From positions 1-64,000 of the forward strand of contig RDYW01000038.1 of the NCBI GenBank assembly GCA_004293485.1: DNA of 64,000 nucleotides. Reading direction: 5' to 3'. This DNA is from Sphingobacteriales bacterium. GTDB lineage: Bacteria; Bacteroidota; Bacteroidia; Sphingobacteriales; Sphingobacteriaceae. Positions 61,376 through 64,000 of this stretch are shown piece by piece. The notes below the pieces were generated by a model that was not told where the DNA came from, searched no databases, and saw only the letters and a program-made list of their open reading frames with translations. Positions within the stretch are counted from its first letter, which is position 1. Each line of letters starts with the position of its first letter. Made by a program: the position numbers and the translations under genes.

Positions 61376-62032
61376 TTACCCATTTACCAATTCTTTGCCC
61401 CATTGTTCGGGGTTTTCGGCCCAATCGTGTAGCAAGTTAAGTTCAGTTTTACTTATGAGGTTATTAGCCGAAGCATAATCAATTAAGGCAGAATAAGTAG
61501 ATAAAGTACTAAATTTTATTTTAACATCTTTAAAATTATGGGCTGCGCTAGTAAATCCGTACGAAAATATAGCTACCAAGCCAGCTACCTCGTAACCAGC
61601 GTTACGCAATGTTTCGATGGCTTGTATGCTGCTTTTACCTGTTGAAATTAAATCTTCGATTACTACCACCCTTTGCCCTGGATTAATTTCGCCTTCAATT
61701 AATTTGCCAGTACCATGCTCTTTGGCCGATGAGCGTACATAAATAAAAGGTACGCCTAATTCTTGTGCTACCAATACACCTTGAGGAATACCAGCTGTGG
61801 CAACTCCAGCAATAACACCTACGGTACCATATTCCTCTAAAATAAGTTCGCTAAGTTTTTGCCTAATGTAGGTGCGCACCAGCGGGTGGGATAGCGTAAT
61901 TCGGTTGTCGCAGTAGATAGGAGATTTTAAACCCGAAGCCCAAGTAAAAGGATTATTAGGTTGCAATTTAATTGCTTTAATTTGCAACAGAAACTCGGCA
62001 ACTTTTTGTTCAATCTCAATTTTATTATACAT
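61376..62032 (-). CDS. pyrE: Orotate phosphoribosyltransferase
   Basis: A 218-aa enzyme (from MYNKIEIEQKVAEF) that joins orotate and PRPP to make OMP in pyrimidine synthesis. An in-frame ATG 18 bp upstream lies inside the divergent gene and is less likely. The PRPP-binding motif is VVVIEDLISTGKSS, preceded by IAGVATAGIPQGVLVAQELG and the catalytic loop VRSSAKEHGTGKLIEG. Its start codon is only 1 bp from that of the NUDIX gene on the opposite strand. It converges with mfd. Confidence 0.95.
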   Translation of the reverse strand: MYNKIEIEQKVAEFLLQIKAIKLQPNNPFTWASGLKSPIYCDNRITLSHPLVRTYIRQKLSELILEEYGTVGVIAGVATAGIPQGVLVAQELGVPFIYVRSSAKEHGTGKLIEGEINPGQRVVVIEDLISTGKSSIQAIETLRNAGYEVAGLVAIFSYGFTSAAHNFKDVKIKFSTLSTYSALIDYASANNLISKTELNLLHDWAENPEQWGKELVNG

Positions 62033-62033
62033 A

Positions 62034-62639
62034 ATGGCACAAAAATACAATATTTATATCAACGAAAAAAAACTCATCATCTGTACACAGCTACCAAAAT
62101 ATGTACAAAGCTATCAAGTTATTGAAGTTGAGGGTTTTGATTTTGAGATTTTTTTTCACACTTTAAATAACCACCAGCATACAACTTTTGTATTGCTATG
62201 CCCAAATCCGAAATTTATTTTCTCTAAAATTAAAACTACCATAAAAGTAATTGAAGCTGCTGGTGGTTTTGTAAAAAGCGATGAAGATAAGTACTTATTT
62301 ATCAAACGAAATGGGTATTGGGATTTGCCAAAAGGCAAGCTCGAACCCAATGAAAAGAAAAAACAGGCAGCCCTAAGAGAAGTAGAAGAAGAATGTGGCA
62401 TAACAGTTGAGAGTTTAGGCAAAAAAATAACCAAAACCTACCATATTTACGAGTTAAAAGGCAAATTAGTATTAAAAATATCGCATTGGTACCGTATGAA
62501 AGCCATTGCCAACCAAGCTCTTGTACCTCAAATCGAAGAAGGAATTACCGAAGTGCAATGGTTACCAAAATCAAAGTGGGATATTGTTAAAACCAATACT
62601 TACCCGTCTATTTTAGAGGTTTTGGCTTATAAAGTATGA
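62034..62639 (+). CDS. NUDIX hydrolase
   Basis: A 201-aa protein with an N-terminal extension of about 70 residues and a NUDIX domain. The box runs G101 to I123 (GKLEPNEKK, then LREVEEECGI) and matches GX5EX7REUXEEXGU. NUDIX enzymes cleave nucleoside diphosphates linked to another moiety; the substrate here is unknown. The gene starts 1 bp from pyrE, head to head, and converges with coaD. The order pyrE, NUDIX, coaD, rsmD is shared by related Bacteroidota. Confidence 0.9.
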   Translation: MAQKYNIYINEKKLIICTQLPKYVQSYQVIEVEGFDFEIFFHTLNNHQHTTFVLLCPNPKFIFSKIKTTIKVIEAAGGFVKSDEDKYLFIKRNGYWDLPKGKLEPNEKKKQAALREVEEECGITVESLGKKITKTYHIYELKGKLVLKISHWYRMKAIANQALVPQIEEGITEVQWLPKSKWDIVKTNTYPSILEVLAYKV

Positions 62640-62691
62640 CTTTTTTGTTATTGTTTAGGTGTAAATATGCAAAAGGGGGAGTTATAACCTG

Positions 62692-63162
62692 CTACAACCC
62701 TTTTAAAAATGGCATAGCTGCCGAAGGTACAAATTGCGCTACATCGCCACCATATTTTAATATTTCACGCACAATGCTTGAGCTTATAGAGGAATAACCT
62801 GGTTTACTTAAAATAAAAATCGATTCTATTTCGGGTTCTAAGGCATGGTTCATTTGGGCTATGGCTTTTTCGTATTCAAAATCCGATACCGTTCTTATAC
62901 CCCGTATCATGTGTGTAGCACCAATGCTTTTACAATACGCAACTGTTAAACCTTCGTAAGTAGTAATTTTAATTTTGGGACTATCAATAAATACTTGTTT
63001 TAACATTTGTACACGTACATCTACACTTAATAAAGCCGTTTTATTGCTGTTTAAACCCACACTTACATACACTTTATCAAACAAAGGTAAGGCCCGTTTT
63101 AATATATCTACGTGTGCTTTTGTAATAGGGTCGAACGAGCCAGGAAACAATGCAATACTCAT
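62692..63162 (-). CDS. coaD: Phosphopantetheine adenylyltransferase
   Basis: A 156-aa enzyme of coenzyme A synthesis that adenylates 4'-phosphopantetheine. The nucleotidyltransferase motif is FPGSFDPITKAHVDIL (6-21, with the T-K-A-H form of the T/HxGH motif), and the C-terminal ISSSIVREILKYGGDVAQFV holds the second ATP-binding motif. MIRGIRTVSDFEYE is diagnostic of CoaD. It lies 30 bp after rsmD on the same strand. Confidence 0.96.
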   Translation of the reverse strand: MSIALFPGSFDPITKAHVDILKRALPLFDKVYVSVGLNSNKTALLSVDVRVQMLKQVFIDSPKIKITTYEGLTVAYCKSIGATHMIRGIRTVSDFEYEKAIAQMNHALEPEIESIFILSKPGYSSISSSIVREILKYGGDVAQFVPSAAMPFLKGL

Positions 63163-63192
63163 AACAGATTTATTTTAGGCTAAAATTAAGGT

Positions 63193-63726
63193 TTAATTAT
63201 TAAAAAAACTAAAGGCCGAAAAACCATATTTACGTTTCTCGCTAAAACTGGGGTGATGGTGTAAATCGTGTGTGCTTTGGTGTTCAATTACCAATAAGCC
63301 ACCTTGGTTTAATAATTTTTTATCGAAAACTAAGGGCGCAATTAAGGGTATAGATGATAAATCGTAAGGTGGGTCGGCAAAAATTAAATCGTAGCTTTTG
63401 GTTTCGGTTTGCAAATGCTTAAACACATCGCCTTTTAAAGCATTTATGCAAGTTAAATTTAACTCGCTTGCTGTACGTTTTAAATAATTAAAACAACCAA
63501 AATTTCTATCCACCGCAGTTACATCCTTTGCCCCACGAGAGGCAAATTCCAAAGCAATATTACCCGTACCGCTAAACAAATCTAAAACCGTTAAGCCCTC
63601 AAAATTAACTACATGGTTAAGTATATTAAACAACGATTCTTTGGCCATATCCGTAGTAGGCCTTACGGGTAAGTTTTTGGGCGGGTTTATCCTTATCCCT
63701 TTTAGGCTTCCGCCAATTATACGCAT
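63193..63726 (-). CDS. rsmD: 16S rRNA (guanine(966)-N2)-methyltransferase
   Basis: A 177-aa SAM-dependent methyltransferase. It starts MRIIGGSLKGIRINPPKNLP, has RPTTDMAKESLFNIL and the SAM motif I VLDLFSGTGNIALEFASRGA, and carries the catalytic DPPY in IFADPPYDLS. It is expected to methylate the 2-amino group of G966 of 16S rRNA. Its start overlaps the end of the DUF3822 gene by 10 bp, and coaD follows. Confidence 0.95.
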   Translation of the reverse strand: MRIIGGSLKGIRINPPKNLPVRPTTDMAKESLFNILNHVVNFEGLTVLDLFSGTGNIALEFASRGAKDVTAVDRNFGCFNYLKRTASELNLTCINALKGDVFKHLQTETKSYDLIFADPPYDLSSIPLIAPLVFDKKLLNQGGLLVIEHQSTHDLHHHPSFSEKRKYGFSAFSFFNN

Positions 63727-64000
63727 GCGCTTAAACTTAGTACCGAATAAAACTGGTGTTTAATAATATTACCAAACGCATCTGCATCCATATTTACAGC
63801 AGCATGATGCCTAAAATGTACCTTCCCAAAATATTGTTTAAGCAAATTATAAATATTGCTATCTAACTCCACATTACCACAAACATGTAATTTAATGCCT
63901 TTTACTTCAAGCCCATTTTGCTGGCAAGCGGCTAGTGTATAATACAATATTTCGTCATCGTTACCCGTATCAAAAACATTGTAAAACAGTAGCTTATTGT
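63717..64000 (-). CDS. DUF3822-family protein, C-terminal part (cut by window edge)
   Basis: About 94 codons, open to the window edge. It reads NKLLFYNVFDTGNDDEILYY, then TLAACQQNGLEVKGIKLHVC and SNIYNLLKQYFGKVHFRHH. This matches the end of DUF3822, an actin-like-fold protein of unknown function found next to rsmD and coaD in Bacteroidota. The stop overlaps the rsmD start by 10 bp. The N-terminal part lies outside the window. Confidence 0.75.
   Translation of the reverse strand, partial: NKLLFYNVFDTGNDDEILYYTLAACQQNGLEVKGIKLHVCGNVELDSNIYNLLKQYFGKVHFRHHAAVNMDADAFGNIIKHQFYSVLSLSACV

Noticed and set aside
1-64000. tRNA, rRNA or known riboswitch genes
   Set aside because: I looked for tRNA T-loop and acceptor patterns and for common riboswitch cores and saw none I could support by eye; a covariance-model scan would be decisive.

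Overview
The window looks like chromosomal DNA of a Bacteroidota member, most likely Sphingobacteriales or a close relative. This rests on an AT-rich base composition, a SusC/SusD pair, a fused SecDF, a BatA-type double-transmembrane protein, lipoproteins with Cys-Lys-Lys ends, TAnnTTTG-type promoter boxes, and the order DUF4199, GT2, mfd, pyrE, NUDIX, coaD, rsmD, DUF3822. No rRNA, tRNA or CRISPR array was found by eye.

Layout. Bases 1-87 are the 3' end of an IS30-type transposase. From 14.4 kb leftwards to 0.2 kb, on the minus strand, lies a locus coding for an outer-membrane uptake pair (SusC/SusD), a Tat-exported flavin amine oxidase, a GABA-type aminotransferase and a succinate-semialdehyde-type dehydrogenase. 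It is followed by an NhaC-type antiporter, a GNAT acetyltransferase and a second GABA-type aminotransferase. The two halves are separated by about 2 kb that holds a REP-associated (RAYT) transposase, its inverted repeats and a secreted orphan. I read the locus as one for import and catabolism of an amine or omega-amino acid.

From 14.7 to 28.6 kb are mostly housekeeping genes: trhO, yebC, ispE, thyA, folA, secDF, icd and dnaX. They are interrupted by a decayed KilA-N fragment and by a PIN-type toxin-antitoxin module that sits between two identical 97-bp copies of the secDF terminator. dnaX carries an A10 run at which slippage in either direction gives almost immediate termination, as expected for gamma/tau production. 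An IS30 relic follows. From 28.9 to 34.3 kb is a plus-strand set of lipoproteins with an ECF sigma factor overlapping a gene for an unusual protein with one inner-membrane helix and a predicted C-terminal outer-membrane barrel.

From 34.4 to 49.1 kb is a nitrate assimilation region: a three-part nitrate reductase fusion, NarK, an NrtABC-type importer, an outer-membrane porin, a divergent Crp-type regulator, moeA and a moaC-moaB fusion. No nitrite reductase is in the window. A GC-rich repeat block separates the reductase gene from narK. An AAA/DUF4143 gene with a leader that can fold in competing ways lies inside the region.

From 49.2 kb to the end are a ubiD-type decarboxylase, batA, a dihydroorotase homologue that has lost its metal-binding residues, a frameshifted zeta-toxin-like gene with a small overlapping ORF, and the conserved DUF4199/GT2/mfd/pyrE/NUDIX/coaD/rsmD/DUF3822 block. 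Several intergenic regions hold strong inverted repeats, including a perfect 40-bp palindrome. All assignments come from reading motifs by eye; no database search was run.
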